From Sipunculus nudus (taxonomy: Eukaryota > Annelida > Sipuncula > Golfingiida > Sipunculidae), in assembly GCA_026874595.1 (NCBI GenBank), contig CM049309.1, positions 24,061,033 to 24,125,032 on the forward strand: a stretch of 64,000 bases of DNA. Reading direction: 5' to 3'. This document shows positions 1-11,391 of the stretch, piece after piece. Position 1 is the stretch's first letter. Each line of letters begins with the position of its first letter. The notes under the pieces are model-generated. The model saw nothing but the letters and a program-made list of their open reading frames with translations. It searched no databases and was not told where the DNA came from. A program made the position numbers and the translations under genes.

Positions 1-186
1 AGCAAGGGTGGCTGTTGATCAGGAGGGAGGGGGGTCCAAATGGGATTGGCAGGGTAGAATAAATCGGGCATTTATTAGGCTCGTCTTTAGCTACTCATAT
101 TAAAAACAACATTTTAAAACTGTGTACAAATGTTATTACTTTATTCACATAAAAAGAACAATTTACAAATAACTACAGAAAAATAC

Positions 187-593
187 ATGCTGTGAAGTGC
201 CTTTAATTGCTGGAGCCAGCCATTAGAATATGCAAAGTCAGTAATGCCCCGTTTTGCACCAAAATCTCTGGCTTTCTGGCGCAGCAACTCATCCATTACT
301 GGGACATTTTGAGCGCGGGCATTGCAGAACTAGAGATACAACATCTCCCCCAACTCCGGCTCCGTGGCAAATATGGCGACCTTGCTACTTCTCTCTATGT
401 TGTCAGGCTGCCTCTTGTCTTTCTGGGCAAGAATGTCACCAACAATCCGCCCCTTGACCTCATACCCCCAGAGCGCTGAGAAATGGCTTACAATATCATG
501 TTGACTCTTCCTAGGATGTAACTAGGCAAATTTGACAATCTCACTCTTGTTGACGGGCTCGAGAAAGGGGCACTTGCGTTTTCTTGAAGCCAT
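187..593 (-). pseudogene. Decayed Tigger/pogo-type (CENP-B-like) transposase N-terminal DNA-binding region
   Basis: On the minus strand an ATG at 593 opens a frame starting MASRKRKCPFLEPVNKSEIV. Further on come blocks resembling the paired helix-turn-helix region of Tigger/pogo/CENP-B proteins: SQHDIVSHFSALWG, then FCNARAQNVPV, LLRQKARDFGAKRGITDF and NGWLQQLKALH. The frame stays in register for about 135 codons but holds two stop codons, one after VKFA and one after MLYL, so it cannot make the full domain. No DDE catalytic domain follows. About 40 bases past the last conserved block a minus-strand AATAAA lies at 140-145, so this may be a copied or truncated transcript. It lies in what should be an upstream ASXL intron, in antisense orientation. 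The family call is from remembered motif patterns. Confidence 0.7.
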
Positions 594-1312
594 TGTAACA
601 TAACTACCCTGCTATGTGATTACCTGGTTATATACCTTACTGAAATGTTTATACAGGCAGGAGATTAGAACAAACAAATTCACAAAAACCTTTTATTGAT
701 AGAAAACTTAAAACAATCCCTGTTATTGTTGCAAACTGTAAACAATCATTGAATTAACAGTCTTTGAACCCCTGTGCTGCTCATGTGGTTTACCTCATTA
801 AATGACACTTACCCAAACAACTCTAGGTGTGAAATCAACACTAGTCCCTCAGCTGATGACTGCTGTCCCCAACCACTCCAGGGTGTTAAGTCATCAATTA
901 ATTAGTGGTACCGGGTACTTGATCCATAAGCAGTGAGGCGTGACATGTTGTAAATAGAGACGCAGCCAGGTCATCTGAGCCTGACGATAACACAACGGCT
1001 TCATGAAATATTCCCGACTTGTCTTAAGTTGGGATCAGAAAGTTGGCGAATGATCAAGGGAATGTGCCACATTGGCGTGAAAAACACCTGGCGGATGGTA
1101 GATAGCGAGGCTGGCAAATGAATGAGGTAAATAAGTAGTGAGAAAATCGGGACTTTGTTATTTGTAGGCAGTAGGTGAGGTTGACAGAATGAAAGAGGTT
1201 AGACTGTATAATGCATTCTGCTATGTCAGTTCCTCATGTGTAATTTTATGTTAAGATTTCTGGCTGTGCACAGCACTGTTGTTGTGATTCTGTGAATAGC
1301 CATCACATTGCA
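594..1312. other. Presumed ASXL intron, no gene seen
   Basis: No exon-like reading frame or recognisable repeat was found here. The ASXL exons that should precede the DEUBAD exon (HARE-HTH region and linker) are not visible, so they are taken to lie before the window. Confidence 0.4.
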
Positions 1313-1636
1313 GTCATGTATGTCCTGAACAGAGTGTTCAGTGGCGTGTTGTATTGATCAGATCAAGTCATGTATGTCCTGAACAGAGTGTTCAGTGGCG
1401 TGTTGTATTGATCAGATCAAGTCATGTATGGCCTGAACAGAGTGTTCAGTGGCGTGTTGTATTGATCAGATCAAGTCATATATGGCCTGAACAGAGTGTT
1501 CAGTGGCGTGTTGTATTGATCAGATCAAGTCATGTATGTCCTGAACAGAGTGTTCAGTGGCGTGTTGTATTGATCAGATCAAGTCATGTATGGCCTTAAC
1601 AGTGTTATGTGGCATGTTGAATTGATCAGATCCACG
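1313..1636 (+). repeat. 54-bp tandem repeat, 5 good copies plus 1 degenerate
   Basis: The unit begins GTCATGTATG and repeats every 54 bases with almost no change except TGTCC/TGGCC. Each of the five good units holds two perfect inverted repeats: TGAACAGAGTGTTCA (starting at 1326, 1380, 1434, 1488 and 1542) and TTGATCAGATCAA. The array ends about 13 bases before the 3' splice site of the ASXL DEUBAD exon. Because 54 is a multiple of three it is open in a reading frame (1354-1599), which I regard as an artefact. Confidence 0.95.
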
Positions 1637-1649
1637 GTTTTACTTACAG

Positions 1650-1833
1650 GCACTCATCAACCACCGCACGTTCTCAATGCTGCCTTTACAATACCGGGAC
1701 CGCCTGGCAGAGCTGCTTCCTGAATGCGACCACTACATGAACAGTGATAACGTCTTGCGCATGGGGGCGACTGCTCTTAATAATGAGTTCTTCACCAAAG
1801 CCTGTAATGAATGGAGGAAAAGACTGGCTGAAG
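1650..1833 (+). CDS. ASXL: ASXL (Additional sex combs-like), DEUBAD domain exon 1 of 2
   Basis: The acceptor TTTTACTTACAG ends at 1649 and the donor AAG/GTACTG starts at 1834. The exon encodes 61 residues beginning ALINHRTFSMLPLQYRDRL and containing ELLPECDHY, ALNNEFFTKA and EWRKRLAEG. This is the first half of the ASXL DEUBAD (ASXH) domain, which in the family binds and activates the BAP1/Calypso H2A deubiquitinase. The phase joins exactly to the next exon: one leftover base plus GT gives Gly. The conserved LLPE-D and LNNEFF blocks make the family call firm. Earlier exons are outside the window, so the true start codon is not seen. Confidence 0.93.
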
Positions 1834-2349
1834 GTACTGTGTACTTCACATCTAGCTGTGAATACAATATCATGATGATACTCATATGATGATCATAACT
1901 CATTAATATCAGGGGTTCTTGGTTTCTGGTTTATCTGTTATCATACATTTCTTAACCAAGTGATCATCTCAACATGTCACAGCTTTTTTACATTAACCTC
2001 TGTCTCGTTAGTGCATGATCAAAACAGTTATTTGCTCTCATCATGAATAATTTTATGCATTTTTTATACCATATGAATTGCAAAATTGCATTTACAATAA
2101 CATTTACATTGTATTGACCTTCTCTTATATATATATATATATATATAAAACTGGCTCCTACAAAAAAGCAAGTTAATTAATATAGTAGCAGTTAATATAT
2201 TGCTCTAAATACAGAATATACTGTTCTAATTTAGCTGACTTGCATCCAAATATATAATTCTGACATAGTTTACTGGAAAATAATGTATAGTCAGTTTATG
2301 CACAAACAGTAATACATTGGATTAAAATATTTATGCGTGTTTTCTGCAG
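1834..2349 (+). other. ASXL intron with short (TA)n tract
   Basis: The intron runs from GTACTG to TTTTCTGCAG. It is AT-rich, with a (TA)n run at about 2124-2147. Nothing else is recognised. Confidence 0.8.
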
Positions 2350-2458
2350 GTGAATTCACTCAGGAAAATCAGCAGCGATTAAAACACGAGGAGGAGAAGG
2401 AGCAGCAGAAGCTGGATCCCTGGAAAATCAAGCACTTTGAGTCGTTCTGGGGAGACAA
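2350..2458 (+). CDS. ASXL: ASXL, DEUBAD domain exon 2 of 2
   Basis: The acceptor TTTTCTGCAG ends at 2349 and the donor AA/GTATAT starts at 2459. It encodes EFTQENQQRLKHEEEKEQQK followed by LDPWKIKHFESFWGD, which completes the DEUBAD domain. The charged helix and the W-K-x3-F-E-x-[FY][WY]-G ending match the family. Two leftover bases (AA) join to the first G of the 4074 exon to give Lys. Confidence 0.93.
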
Positions 2459-2639
2459 GTATATATTTGTTCAATTCCATCTTCACCTCTCTAGTCAATC
2501 TATTCATCTCAATGAAAATAATTTCAGACTGTACCATAACAGCTGTGTACATTGTGAACCTCGTAATTATGTCTCCCTTCCCATGGGGAGAGAATATAGT
2601 TTATAGTCTGTTGTCTGCGCCAGCATCCATATTGTTATT

Positions 2640-3170
2640 TTTGCAAATTCTTGTGAATGCAATAACTTTTGAACCAATCATTTCATCAAATTTGATATGA
2701 GCATTGTTTCTACCAATATTTCAGACAAATTTGAAAACTAATGATCTGGAGCTTCGTCTTTAAAGTAAAAAACACCAAAATAATAAATTTTGTGAAATCC
2801 ATAACATTTGAAGTATATAATATGCTTTTCTCAAATTTGATACACAAGTTGTTTCAACCAAGGTCTAGGGTGAGATTGAAAACTGGTGACCTTAGCCTGG
2901 AATTTCAGGGTCAAAATAGCTGAACTGTAATTCATCTTTTCCAGGATTACTTGAGAACATGATATCTTTTGAAGCACTGCATATTTATTCCTCAATTTTT
3001 TTTTCAACCAAGTTTTTGAACAAACTGATGACCCTGAAACTGATCTTCAAGGTCAAATCAGCCAAAGTAAAAAAAAAGAAAAAACATTTTTAACCCATGT
3101 TTGTTGAAGTATTGAAATTTTTTTCCCTCAAATTTGATACATCAAAAATTGAGAGAGTATAAAATCCAAA
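2640..3170 (+). repeat. Degenerate intronic tandem repeat of roughly 130-150 bp
   Basis: Phrases such as CTCAAATTTGATAC, TTTCAACCAAG, GGTCAAAAT and CTTTTGAAG recur three or four times in the same order with much divergence. This resembles dispersed 'ataacttttgaa...caaatttgata...aaggtcaa' repeats I associate with mollusc genomes. Borders are approximate. Confidence 0.45.
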
Positions 3171-4073
3171 GAGTTTGAAGAGATTTATTTAATTACCAAA
3201 ATATTTGAAGTAGAGCTAATGACATGTATATCTAAAATGCTCTCATTTGAGAATCTGCTAAAACCTCAGCTTTCCAGGCAATTTAATTTACTTGCCCACT
3301 GCTGACTTTCTACACTGGTACTACTAACTTATTATTTATTAAATTAAACTATTAAGACTTATAAATTTTTAAGCTATATGGTGAAAACATTCATTTAATC
3401 ACCATAGTTGATTTTGTTTGCATCGATAAAAATATCTGAGAAATGTCATCATTGATCTTCATTACATCTGTGGTACTAATATCTCTAATGACTGCACAAG
3501 AAAGTTGGTGCCACCTACATTTGATTCTTTTGTACAGTCATAATTGAGAGGTTATTAGAGGCATGTTACACTTTAAACCACACCAGGTTTTGGAATATCA
3601 GATGGGAGGGAGTCAAGCCCCCACTTCAAAGCAAGCCCCCAGCTGTGAGGGCCCAAGCAGAAACCCATTAAATTGATTAATTGGTTCTTGTCTTACCCAG
3701 TAGCAAAAACTATCATGGCTTATGTAGAAAATGTGGAAAATATGATTTGACCATAACTTTATTCATGTTAAGCTGATATAATTCCACCTTTGAATTTTGA
3801 AAATTGATCAATATTTAGCAAAGTTAGATATATATATCTGTTAGCATTGATGCACATAAGCTTGCTTGCTTCTTCCCCAGGTCACTGGCTATACCAGGCA
3901 GATAAACATCTGGTATGGCTTTCAAGCTGTGAAAGCTTAATTTCTCTGTTGACACTGAGGGCTATGCAAAACCTGGTGTGGGTTGCTTATAAGGCATGTT
4001 CTCCTCATGATTGGTTTAGGGTACGTAAACTAAGTTTTAATACTATGTAAAATCAGTTTCTTTTTGTTTGAAG
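3171..4073 (+). other. Remainder of ASXL intron, no feature seen
   Basis: AT-rich intron sequence ending at the acceptor TTTTTGTTTGAAG (AG at 4072-4073). One exon-like open frame at 3847-4050 has no splice phase or family support. Confidence 0.6.
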
Positions 4074-6645
4074 GAAACCAAAGAAGAGGGACTTCTCTGA
4101 TCTGCGTGCTGAGGGATGTTCAGAGGGTATTGTACCACGCTCATCAGGCCACGCACCTAGTACAATCAAGAAGCCTAAGACCGTGTCTGCCATGTTAAAA
4201 CAGCGAGCAATTTGTCAGGTGGTGTCTGCAACAGTATCAGGCAGTGCTAATAAAATAAACAATAAGCCAAGCTCAACTGTCAAAGTGGAAAAAGTCCACA
4301 GTAAACCAAAGGTGGAACAAGTCACGGCCCATAGAGAACCTACCACAGTCCAAAACAAAGCCACGGTCCACAGAGAACCTACCACAGTCCCGAGTAAAGT
4401 TACAGTCCACAGAGAACCTACCACTGTCCCAAGTAAAGTTACAGTCCACAGAGAACCTACCACAGTCCCAAGTAAAGTTACGGTCAATAGAGAACCTACT
4501 ACAGTCCCAAGTAAAGTCAATAAGGACAAACTCACATTTATCCCATCAAGTGCCAAACCTGCTGTGACGAAGCCTGTCACACCAAGCGTAGTAACAGAGT
4601 CTGGTCAGCAAAAACGACAGGTGGTTAGTCCATTCTCAGAGGCAGATGATGTTTCACCATTAAAACGCCCGAAAGAGGAACCTAGGTCACCAACACCAGT
4701 TGTAAAGTCTTCTCAGGAAGTTCAGAAACAGTCCCCAGTCAATACAACAACTCCTGAGTTGCAGAAGGGTAACATACAACAGACCTCGCCCCCACAGGCA
4801 GGCCACGTTCCAAGAATCCTTCAGCGCTCTCCAAGTTCAAGCAACCAAACAAAGACTCTTGCCCAGATTAAAGCACAGACATTAGAACGCAAGCAACAGC
4901 AGCAGAGCCCAAGCATACTTGCAAAGGCCCTGGCTTCTGTAAAAGGAACACATACTGTGTCTAAGGTGGTGCCCTCTGGTGGCCAGACACGAACACTGGC
5001 ACAGATAAAAGCCCAGACTAAAGCTAAAGTGCAAGCTCGCAGCCAGACTGTAATGACAGTACCTACAGTGGTGTCAGAATCTGCATATGCAACTCAGTCT
5101 ACATCAGTCCCTGTGCCAGTGTCTGCTGCAGCTTCAGGCGAAGAGCCATCACAAAAACCTACCTCAGATCCCAACAAGGGTGAAATCAACATGGAAAGGT
5201 CTCTAGCTATTTGTAAAGAGGCTGTTGAGAAGAGTAAAGCTGCCAAGAACGCCCACATGATCTCTCTGCTCCAGAAACCACCTCTGAGCTCAGGAAACAC
5301 TGACGCAGTAGCCTCCCAGAGAACGTCTCCTGCTGCCTCCATAATGTCACCAGTCAAGTCGCCTATGCAAGCACAAGCAAGTGCTGCCCCAGCCGCAAAA
5401 ACAATATCGTCTCTTGCTCAGGCACTGCAGAGTGCAGCACGACCAGTTGGAGCCAAGCAGCAGGTGGTACTGAGCAAGCCGGTGGCAGCTGCTCCCAGTT
5501 CTTCTGGAACAGCACTCCTACAGCTTCCAAGTATACAGGCCACCAGCCAACCGACAGTCATTGGCCAAGCGGCCAATTCCAGCCATGCAGTGCGCGTTGT
5601 GGTCCCCCAAACAGCCATGGTACAAAATTCTACGGTTTCAGGACAGCCTACTGTTGTGCAACACCAACCTGCCTCTAATGTAGTCAATCTTGTACAGGTG
5701 CCAGCCACTGTACAGCAAGTAGTCCACCAGCAACCAACACAGCAAATTGTACAGCTACAGACAAACGGTGTTGGTGGTGCTCTGCCTGTACAGCAGACTC
5801 AGCAACAGGTTGTACAGCGCAGCACGTCATCCAGTGTTGACCAGGCTCAGCTGATCCAGGAGGTACAGTCAGCTATAGCCAGACTACCTAATAATGTACA
5901 AAACAATGTGAAAGTGGTGAAGGTAGTCAGAACATCATCAGCACCGGGGCATTTTTTATCATCTACCAGTGACTCTTCGTCTGACAGTACATTAAGTGGT
6001 GAAAATGACGTGTCAGACGGTGGTGGAGGTTCCCCACCACGCTCAGCTAGTGCCCCTGTTGTTAAAACTGAAAACCCTAAGACAGTCCGAGAAATGATTT
6101 TAGCTTCAAGAAATAGGCAGAATTTTGCTCAGAAAACTTCATGTTCTGAATCCGATGATGTAAGTAGTGCTCAAAATGGTATACCAAAGGAGAAGACTGA
6201 CATCTCAAATATGGAGGAGGACACCTCTAATGTACCAGGGTTCTTGCCAACTCCCAGTAGTGGCCCTCAGAGTGATCGTAGTACAGTGTCTGCCCAGATT
6301 CAGTCCTCCTTGCTTCCAAGTGTAGCAAACATATTAACAGACTCCAAGGCCATTAACATGGATGCTGGACTATCACAGCTGGCCAGCAGCAGCAGCGGCG
6401 GAGCGATGCATCTCATGGCTCAGAGTGCTGCTGTTCCTGTGTCGTTCCTACAAACCCACCTGTTGACTCAAGCAATTACTACTCTGGCTGCAGCGCCCCC
6501 TGGGAATAGTCAGCATACACTACCCCAGAGTTGTGCCTGCAGCCTAAAAGCTATGGTTATGTGCAAGAAATGTGGAGCTTTTTGTCACGATGATTGTATA
6601 GGACCTTCCAAGATGTGTGTCACATGTATTTACATTACCACATAA
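4074..6645 (+). CDS. ASXL: ASXL, large last exon: disordered middle and C-terminal PHD finger
   Basis: The exon is open in one frame from the acceptor to TAA at 6643-6645, about 857 codons. It starts [15 protein letters not shown]. The middle is low-complexity (Ser/Thr/Pro/Gln-rich) with a five-copy [13 protein letters not shown] repeat, two TLAQIKAQT motifs (about 4855 and 4996), a Gln/Val-rich stretch (about 5640-5840) and the block [16 protein letters not shown] near 6091. The last ~38 residues form the ASXL-type PHD finger with spacing CxCx7CxxCx3CHxxCx6CxxC ([20 protein letters not shown], then [11 protein letters not shown]). In ASXL proteins this finger is chromatin-associated. With the two DEUBAD exons the visible protein is 954 residues. 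The frame is intact across 2.5 kb, so local sequence quality is good. An ATG at 4192 would drop DEUBAD, and splicing from 2350-2458 is in phase, so I do not treat it as the start. Confidence 0.93.
4324..4518 (+). repeat. 39-bp coding minisatellite inside ASXL (5 units)
   Basis: Units start at 4324, 4363, 4402, 4441 and 4480. Each encodes a 13-residue motif, consensus [13 protein letters not shown]. The outer units differ slightly ([13 protein letters not shown] first, [13 protein letters not shown] last) and the three middle units are identical at protein level. All are in frame. Confidence 0.95.
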
Positions 6646-7630
6646 GACAGGTCACATGTTCCTGGTTACCTTGGAGACTGGTGTTCACATTCATTGTCAG
6701 TTTGTTGCTATCTAGAAGATATATTGGTAAATTTGTCATGCAATCAAATCATGAGCAACTTTTAAAGGCATACAAAATGTTATGTGGCATGAAACCTTCT
6801 CATATGCTCAATAATATTTTGTTTGATGATAATATGTCGGGGTTTATGTCATTAAATGTGGCGAGTCTGTAAAGCCCAGATCTGAAAATCCAGACTTTCA
6901 TCTTTCCCAACAATTTTAGGATTTAACATTTGAGTTCAATAGTGAGCAGTTACACCATATACAAAGCATATTTCTTTCTTAGTTTGCATTACATCCGTGA
7001 ATATTGCCAAGAAAGTACAAATTGTTTACTCTGAATGTGGGTGGAAAGGTAAGGTAACATAATACACTAATATTTAGCCAGTAAGCTAGAAATTCGATTC
7101 AGTTGTCTTGGAGAAACATTGAGAATAATAGTTAATGTCAGATTTTGACTTTCAGTTTTTTAAACCAAAATTTAATATAATAGCACCTAGTTTGTGTGGT
7201 ACACAATGTTTGTGTTCATTATTTCTGTGTTTGCAGCAAATGTTCCATAATGATTTCCTTAAATTTTAACTGAGTTTTCTTCACTGAAGCAGGGGTCTAG
7301 GTTTGGTGACATTTTCAAGTGTACAACAGGAGGAGAAAATCTCCATCACAATTGAATAACATGAATAATTCATAATGGATGTGTTTGTGAAACATACATA
7401 CATACATACGCACACACATACATCAGAACTTGTATATAGATTTCTTTTATGCAGACTAAGGCCTACATGTTGTCATATACAGACCAGATGCACATATATG
7501 AATGCAATTTTATTTGGTTTTCAGCTCTACCTCAGTGCATAGTTCAGTAAGAAAGGGATGCATTGCCATAGTTGAATGGACAATCTGGTCATTGGTTACT
7601 GTCAAATAAATTTCCTTCAAAATATTATTT
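6646..7630 (+). other. ASXL: ASXL 3' UTR with poly(A) signal
   Basis: This non-coding AT-rich tail follows the TAA. A canonical AATAAA lies at 7605-7610 with a T/GT-rich stretch just after it (ATTATTTCTTGTTTT), so cleavage near 7630 is likely. An ACATACATACATAC run sits near 7395. The length is inferred. Confidence 0.6.
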
Positions 7631-7739
7631 CTTGTTTTAATTGCATTTGTTCTCAAGGGCCCCTCATTTTTTCAAAATCAGAATAATACATTTATTTAAA
7701 ATGGAATGAGTGTATAAACCACCTAGTGATTAAGCATAA

Positions 7740-10178
7740 TTGGCAAAACTGTTCACATCACAGACAAAAAAAGTTTAAGAGAAGCCCAGTCGAGTGTTTC
7801 ATCAGATCCAGTAGACTGGTGGTGCCACCTGTATTTTTTTTTCGAATTTTTATACATTTTCCCTGTAATTTTTAGATCTTCAGATGAAGCTGTCGTCTGT
7901 TAACAGGGATCAAATCATAACCTGTGGACATAGAATCTTCTAACTTGACATCAAGGAAGGTCCATGAAAAATCTCCAATGAACCTTAAATTAGGTCACTG
8001 TGACCCCTACCCTGCCAGCTATGGGGTTCGTTAATACCCCAAGAATAAATAAAAATTGGATTAAAAAGCTCCAGTATCTGAACAACTAATTTATTGATTG
8101 CCATGATACTTTCCATGCATATTGATCATGGAGTGTTCCTGCAGACTGATAGCACCACCGGTAGTTTTTCTTTTTTTTTTTTTTTTTTTTTACGCTTTTT
8201 CTTTTTCAGCTTCGCTGACTATAACAGGGTTGCCAGCGGTCAGGGGAAAGTTCGGGAATTTCATTAAAAGTCAGGGAATTCTCTGATATTAAGGGGAGTC
8301 GGGGAAATTTATTTGGCTATGGCGACCGTAGTTGATTATCAATAGATGTTTTGAGTCTTTCTTCTGTTGCAGAAATTACTATAATCAAACACGTGAGGCA
8401 TTATACATGATAACCTGTTTAACTTTAAAGAGGATACTTTTAATTTTTTTCCAGCATATTTGATTGAGTACTTTCTGTTGTTCAAGGGAAATCATAATAT
8501 AAATGGTTATGTTAGTATATTTAGGTTTTCCTTTTTATATTTGGAAAACACAATTAAAATATATGTTCTAGTAATAACTTTAAAAAGATACTATTTCAGC
8601 TTTTTTTTAATATTTAATCGAGTACTCTCTGTTGTTCAAGGGAAATCATAATAAAATTTTTTTAGTATATTTAGGTTTTCCTTTTCATATTTGAATTAAG
8701 AATTAAGTACATGTTCTAGGAATCAAAATTAAAATATATGTAATTAAAATTAAAATAACTTTAAAGAGGATACTATTTAAGCTTTTTAAATATTTGATTG
8801 AGCACTATCAAAAACAAAGTATTTTGTAAAAGTATTTAAAACAGTAAAAGTGGTGGCTTTGGGTCGGCTGTGAGGAGAGATTTTGGAGGCCGAAGTCTTG
8901 GTTGATTTTCCTTGAATATCAACAAAAAGTCGGGGAATTTTTTTTTTTTTGTGTTGGCTGCTGGCAACCCTGTATAAGTCATCAGGGCACAATTTGAAAA
9001 CGTTGGACCTACGAATCCAAAATTTTGCATACAGTTAGACCCCTAAAATCTCCAACCATACTGAAAATTGGGTCACTAAGACTTCGCCCCTTCGAGATAT
9101 ATAGGAAAAACCTCCGTATTCCATTAAAAACCCATTGTTACAGTTCAAGACTGCCTAATATCAAAACCACTGATCTGAATTTGATCATAATAAACATTCA
9201 TATTCTTCCATACATTTCCTATGTACATAACAAAAATTAGGTCAGTATTGCGTAATTTGTTGAAGGTATGGGCTCAAACATAATGCACCTTGTAAAAAAA
9301 ATAGAAAATATATATACTCGCTTAACATAAGAATTGCTGATGCTAGAGACTTTTTTTTCAGGGATAATTTAATCAAGATTCAATTGTATACCGAAAATTA
9401 GATCTGAATTTTACAATTTATTTTAGTTATTAGCATAAATATAAAATCAGTACCTTAAATTTTGCCCAACCTTGGCCACGGCACGTTTTTTTTTCTTCCT
9501 GTAAGTACTGTGGATTTTATTTTCACAGCATGTACACATAAAGATTTAATATGTTAAAATCTGAAATTTGAAAATAAAAGCTGCAAAATTAGGCTAGCTA
9601 TTGAATTATTTTTGGAGGCTCTTGTTGTATTCCCAAACATTGTCAAGCAGTCCACTTTGGTCACTGTAGGTCATCCAGTGCAGCTCTCTATGCTCCCCAG
9701 TCTGTTGTTATGTAATCCCATCACTCCGGCAAGCCCTCTCTCTTGTTGAGCTTGATCAGGCTGTCTGCAGTTAATACTACAGGGAGCCTAGGCAAATCTC
9801 CCTGGAAATCATAGTGACCTAAATTTTGCGAATTAAAGGAGAAAGCATAATATTGAGCTCTCAGTAAGTCCGATGAGGCACAATTTGTATCCATTTGGCT
9901 TAGAATCCTCATACCTGACTTTTAGGGAGCTACATAAAAATCTTGGAAACCAGAAATAATGTCAGTGTGACCTATTTTCTGCAAGCTTTGGAAAGAAGAT
10001 GATTTCAACACTTTTTTAGTCAGATGGGCACAAATGGTAGCAGTTGGATGTTGAATAGGTCACTGTAACGTATATCTAAGGTCTACTTTCAAAATGCATG
10101 ATTTTGAGCACTGTAGGAGTCGCTTTACCCATTGTCAAAGGCTCCTTGAATTCAGCTGAGCGTCATGGCAACTTGTTG
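7740..10178 (+). repeat. Diverged copy of a mollusc-type dispersed repeat
   Basis: The stretch shares ordered phrases with the 12-15 kb array: GACTGGTGGTGCCACCTGTA, CATCTGTTAACA-like, TGGACATAGAATCTT, AGGTCACTGTGACC, AGCTATGGGG and TATTGATCATG. It ends at about 10178 with TTCAGCTGAGCGTCATGG then CAACTTGTT, matching the 3' end of the element at 16217-16249. It is interrupted by the element at 8225-8972. The 5' border is uncertain. Confidence 0.6.
8225..8972. mobile_element. Non-autonomous hAT-like element, CAGGGTTGCCAGC ends, TATAA duplication
   Basis: The left end reads CAGGGTTGCCAGC and the right end GCTGGCAACCCTG, a perfect 13-bp inverted repeat. TATAA lies directly outside both ends (8220-8224 and 8973-8977), consistent with a 5-bp target duplication. 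Sequence on both sides belongs to the dispersed repeat, so this is an insertion into it. The core carries three copies of a ~155-180-bp AT-rich unit ('TATTTGATTGAGTAC' near 8457, 8613 and 8789). No transposase frame is present. CAGGG-type ends suggest hAT, and the 5-bp duplication would fit the hAT5 group. The superfamily is inference. Confidence 0.75.
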
Positions 10179-11200
10179 TTGAACACACTCATTTAGTTAT
10201 CTCGATAGTGATTTGAACTATCGGCCTTCAATTTTGCATTCTAACAAAGGTTAATAAGAGTTATATTATGAAATAAATACTATGTAAATCACGGTGGGTG
10301 CTCATCTAAAATGTAAGTGAAAGCAGCCCACTATCCGTTTGTCGTTCATCTCCTCCATTTCTACACCACGTATATGCACAGTTTCGTCTTGAACTGTCGG
10401 AAATTATGCCTAATGCGTCCAATTTTTTCACGTAAATCCCGAGATAATTCACTATTCTTCCAAGGGGTGAGTGCAGTGACCTCTATCAAACTACACCATT
10501 CCATTGAAGGTATGTCTGTAGTACAGTTTTACCACTAGGGGACAGGACTACATCTAAAGCTTCAACCACATATTTCTAGAACAGGACACTATTAAAATGT
10601 GACTTAACACAATCTAAAATACAACTTAGATTTTGGTTTCTTTGATTGACTTGAATCTCTTTTTCAGACAATTCTGACCTGACATCAGTGAAGTCAAAAT
10701 GACCCCTTCTATCCTGATAAAGCATTTGGAGACCATTATTTTACCAGGCACAGATTAAGATTCACATTATGCTTAACAAATAAAAAACAATGTTTTTAAA
10801 TACCACCTGGTATTATTGGTGACGCCACAGGCGCTTGAATCCCTATTTATAATTAAGTTTCATATCTCCAATGTTCTTAGAGGTGTTATGGAACCTTATA
10901 TAAACAGATCATGTATGCGTGATGAACACAAATTTTGTAATGGAGATTAAAAAAATCAGATTCTGTAACACTAGGCAGCGTGAAATGTCTAGGGGAATGA
11001 ATAAAGAAGCCAGCGGTTTTTTGCCAACAAATAACCATAATGTATTCCTAAAACAACCCTACCATTACAATACACTAAATCAATACAATTATACAGTAAA
11101 ACAGCGGTATAACAACAAATCAATACAATCACACAAAAAAATACACAAAGTGCACAGTACCTGGATACAACCACCATCACAACGATAAGTTCTTTAAATG
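10179..11200. other. No gene or clear repeat seen
   Basis: Short open frames only. None shows a recognisable domain or supporting splice signals. Confidence 0.4.
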
Positions 11201-11382
11201 TATACTCTCGGAGTATGACAGTCCAATGTAAAGCTCTTGTAACAATCCAGAAAGTAAACTGAAGTCCAAAAGAAAATCTATAATTGCCGCACTCGTCGGA
11301 TAAGGTCCCAGAAGCTGACACACGCTTCTGCGTCCCGCTGGAAATCTTCTCTGCTGCCGCTCTCGGCTTTAAAACACAGCCC

Positions 11383-11391
11383 CTTTATATA
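11383..11391 (-). promoter_or_regulatory. TATA-box-like promoter element, minus strand
   Basis: Read on minus, TATATAAAG is followed about 30 bases on by a GC-richer leader and then by a candidate splice donor CCAG/GTACTG near 11158-11164. The arrangement looks like a promoter and first exon, or a retroelement LTR, reading leftwards. No coding sequence could be tied to it and no LTR ends or target duplication were found. Confidence 0.3.

Noticed and set aside
1354-1599. 81-codon frame over the 54-bp array next to ASXL
   Set aside because: 54 is a multiple of three, so the repeat stays open by chance. The true exon starts at 1650 in another context.
4215-5708. Minus-strand frames opposite the ASXL last exon
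   Set aside because: Shadows of the coding strand; the family match is entirely on plus.
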